From [Leptolyngbya] sp. JSC-1 (GTDB lineage: Bacteria; Cyanobacteriota; Cyanobacteriia; Elainellales; Elainellaceae): a stretch of 64,000 nt of DNA. The stretch is taken from contig KL662191.1 in the NCBI GenBank assembly GCA_000733415.1, positions 5,206,341-5,270,340 of the forward strand, written 5' to 3'. Below the pieces are notes generated by a model. That model made no database searches, was not told the origin of the DNA, and saw only the letters and a program-made list of their open reading frames with translations. The stretch's first letter is position 1. Every line of letters begins with the position of its first letter. The position numbers were made by a program, and so were the translations under genes. This document shows, piece after piece, positions 62,512 through 64,000 of this stretch.

Positions 62512-64000
62512 TGGTGTAGATGGAGTTGCTGTGGCCCTGCAAGGTTTTGGTGCATTGTCCGGTTGGCAGATCCCAGAGTCGCGCTGTGTAGTCTTCGCCG
62601 CCGCTAGCTAGGAGCGATTGGGTTGGATGAAACGCTACGGACCAGACAAAATTTGTGTGCTTTTGCAGCGTTTGCAGACATTGGTGCGATGTCGTACACC
62701 AGAGTTTGATGGTTTGGTCGTAGCTGCCGCTGGCTACGGTTTTACCATCGGTATGAAAGGCAACTGAGGTGATGGGTTTGTGATGTCCGGTGAATGTTGC
62801 TAGACAGATTCCGGTTGCTATATCCCACAGTTTAATGGTTTGATCATAACTACCGCTGACCAGATACTGACCATCCGGACTCAGCGCAATGGCTCTGACC
62901 CAATGCTGATGACCGCTCAGGGTTTGCACACACTGACCTGTTGCCACATCCCAGCGCCGAATCACATAATCTTCTCCAGCGCTGAACAAGGTTTTGCCAT
63001 CTCGAGCAAACACGGCACTCCAAACACAAGCTGCGTGACCGCTCAGGGTTTGCATACACTGACCTGTTGCCACGTTCCAAAGCCGAATGGTTTGATCGCC
63101 GCTGGTGCTGGCCAGCAGTTGACCATCGGGACTAAAGATAACCGAGGTGGCGATGCCTGTGTGTTCCTCCAGTCGTTTAAGGCCCTGCCCGGTCTGACTG
63201 TCCCACAGCCGAACTTGATGATCTTGCCCACAGCTCGCCAAAATCGGCTGCGTCGGGCTATAGGCAACGCTCCACACCCAGCTATTATGTCCGGTGCAAA
63301 GCGCTAACTGCTTGCCATCGCTCGGATGCCAAATCTGGATACTGCCATTGGTGTCGCTGACTGCGAGCTGTTTGCCGTCTGGACTAAAGGCCACTGAAGT
63401 GACGCCTCCAAAGGTTGAGGCAAAGGCACAGTTGACAAACTCAGCTTCAGTAAAGTTCACTCGATGCAGATTCAGATCTTGCAAATAGGCTTGGCGAATC
63501 GTTAAACCAGAAAAATCATAGCCGGTCAGATCGATTTCTAGCTGCCGAAATAGATTGAGTAGATTGCCTGCTCCATAGCTAGATTGATTTAGACAATGTG
63601 TTCTTAGATATATCAGTAATCGATTCAATTTATGCTCTAGCTGTTTGGGAGAGCCAAGTTGCGCGAGCAAGCGATCGATTAAGGGTTGGAGAATGATCCG
63701 GATCTGGCTATCGCGGATGTAATCTTTGACTTGGGCTTTAATCAGCGCCTGACTGAGAAAAACCTGGGGCTGTTCTGCGAGAATTTCATCGGCGATTTGC
63801 TCAATCAAGGCTGCTGTCACCGACTCCATCACCACCGGCTGCTGGGTGAAACCCGTGGCGCTACTTTCGATCAAACTGCGCCAGCGCAACGATTCCAGCA
63901 CCGCCATTAGCTGCGGCTTGGGTAGTTCTGTCACTAAATCTGCCTGAAGATCGCTCAGCGATACGGGTTCCCGATTAATCGCCAGCCAGTTCATCACCGT
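62336..64000 (-). CDS. WD40 protein, C-terminal part of a probable NB-ARC/STAND protein, 5' end outside the window
   Basis: The frame is open to the right edge, so the gene begins beyond it. Residues 1-150 are helical (a winged-helix-like MNWLAINREPVSLSDLQADL and helices around EQIADEILAEQPQVFLSQALIKAQVKDYIRDSQ), as found after the NB-ARC ATPase in cyanobacterial STAND proteins. A pentapeptide-like bridge follows (LTGYDFSGLTIRQAYLQDLNLHRVNFTEAEF). Then come eight WD40 blades, from SIQIWHP to TIKLWDF. The frame then runs into a 7-bp repeat and ends in an unrelated tail at 62336. STAND proteins are signal-activated switches in signalling, defence or cell death. The NB-ARC domain itself is inferred, not visible. 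Confidence 0.85.
   Translation of the reverse strand, partial: TVMNWLAINREPVSLSDLQADLVTELPKPQLMAVLESLRWRSLIESSATGFTQQPVVMESVTAALIEQIADEILAEQPQVFLSQALIKAQVKDYIRDSQIRIILQPLIDRLLAQLGSPKQLEHKLNRLLIYLRTHCLNQSSYGAGNLLNLFRQLEIDLTGYDFSGLTIRQAYLQDLNLHRVNFTEAEFVNCAFASTFGGVTSVAFSPDGKQLAVSDTNGSIQIWHPSDGKQLALCTGHNSWVWSVAYSPTQPILASCGQDHQVRLWDSQTGQGLKRLEEHTGIATSVIFSPDGQLLASTSGDQTIRLWNVATGQCMQTLSGHAACVWSAVFARDGKTLFSAGEDYVIRRWDVATGQCVQTLSGHQHWVRAIALSPDGQYLVSGSYDQTIKLWDIATGICLATFTGHHKPITSVAFHTDGKTVASGSYDQTIKLWCTTSHQCLQTLQKHTNFVWSVAFHPTQSLLASGGEDYTARLWDLPTGQCTKTLQGHSNSIYTIALSPTQHLLASGHEDQTIKLWDFNPPPLTPHPSPLTPHPSPLPHPTGAHGTSPIRYL
62385..62433. repeat. Heptanucleotide STRR, seven copies, splitting the WD40 gene
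   Basis: Seven perfect tandem copies of AGGGGTG (CACCCCT on the coding strand). Because 7 is 1 modulo 3, each gain or loss shifts the frame by one. With seven copies the upstream frame misses the downstream one; with six or nine it would read through from TIKLWDF into RTLRGHTGRV. Confidence 0.95.

Overview
This window is chromosomal DNA from a cyanobacterium. The evidence is a cytochrome c6 gene (petJ) beside a BlaI/BlaR-type regulator pair, a gas-vesicle operon in cyanobacterial order (A-C-N-J-K-F-G), phylloquinone genes (menF, menE), a DevBCA exporter, sepF, cyanobacteria-restricted small families (DUF2555, DUF3153, DUF4278, DUF1499) and heptanucleotide short tandem repeats (STRR). A buoyant filamentous Leptolyngbya-like organism would fit, but the genus is inference only.

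Layout. 1-5 kb: 3' part of a P450, menF, a 2OG-Fe(II) oxygenase and purH. 5-15 kb: an esterase, DUF2555 and coaBC (broken by one extra G), TPR and DUF1499 proteins, an aminotransferase, a radical SAM protein and a disordered protein. 15-30 kb: a sugar-ABC permease, yidD, two tandem FHA proteins, a CAU tRNA, a CNNM/CBS protein, aroK, argB, a TldE/PmbA protein, DUF3153, OsmC, menE and an acyltransferase. 30.2-34.9 kb: the gas-vesicle operon, followed by a DUF4278 gene with a strong terminator. 35.6-40.6 kb: a probable copper/electron-carrier block made of a petP-petR-like protease/repressor pair divergent from petJ, a TPR protein, a His-rich secreted protein and a SafE/ferric-reductase-like fusion. 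40.6-44.3 kb: sepF, then a zinc (or manganese) uptake system whose divergent promoter region carries two identical Zur/Fur-like boxes. 44.4-55 kb: an alpha/beta-hydrolase, DAHP synthase, a Deg-like protease, a LuxR-type regulator, a glycosyltransferase, a UvrD-like helicase and fumC. 55-61.5 kb: a decayed Uma2 gene, a PerM-family transporter and the devB-devC-devC-devA export operon. 61.5-64 kb: a WD40 protein running off the right edge.

The most striking observations concern repeats and fusions. The WD40 gene, probably the C-terminal part of an NB-ARC/STAND protein, is split by seven copies of a 7-bp repeat. Loss of one copy, or gain of two, would restore one frame with 14 WD blades (two seven-bladed propellers), so it is a candidate phase-variable locus. 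GvpC carries a C-terminal winged-helix domain that is not part of the classical protein. Short tandem duplications of 7-21 bp occur throughout, both between genes and inside gvpC, gvpJ, devA, a helicase and a TPR gene. A palindromic MITE-like element follows petJ, and a dispersed hairpin repeat lies upstream of gvpA and between znuC and znuB.
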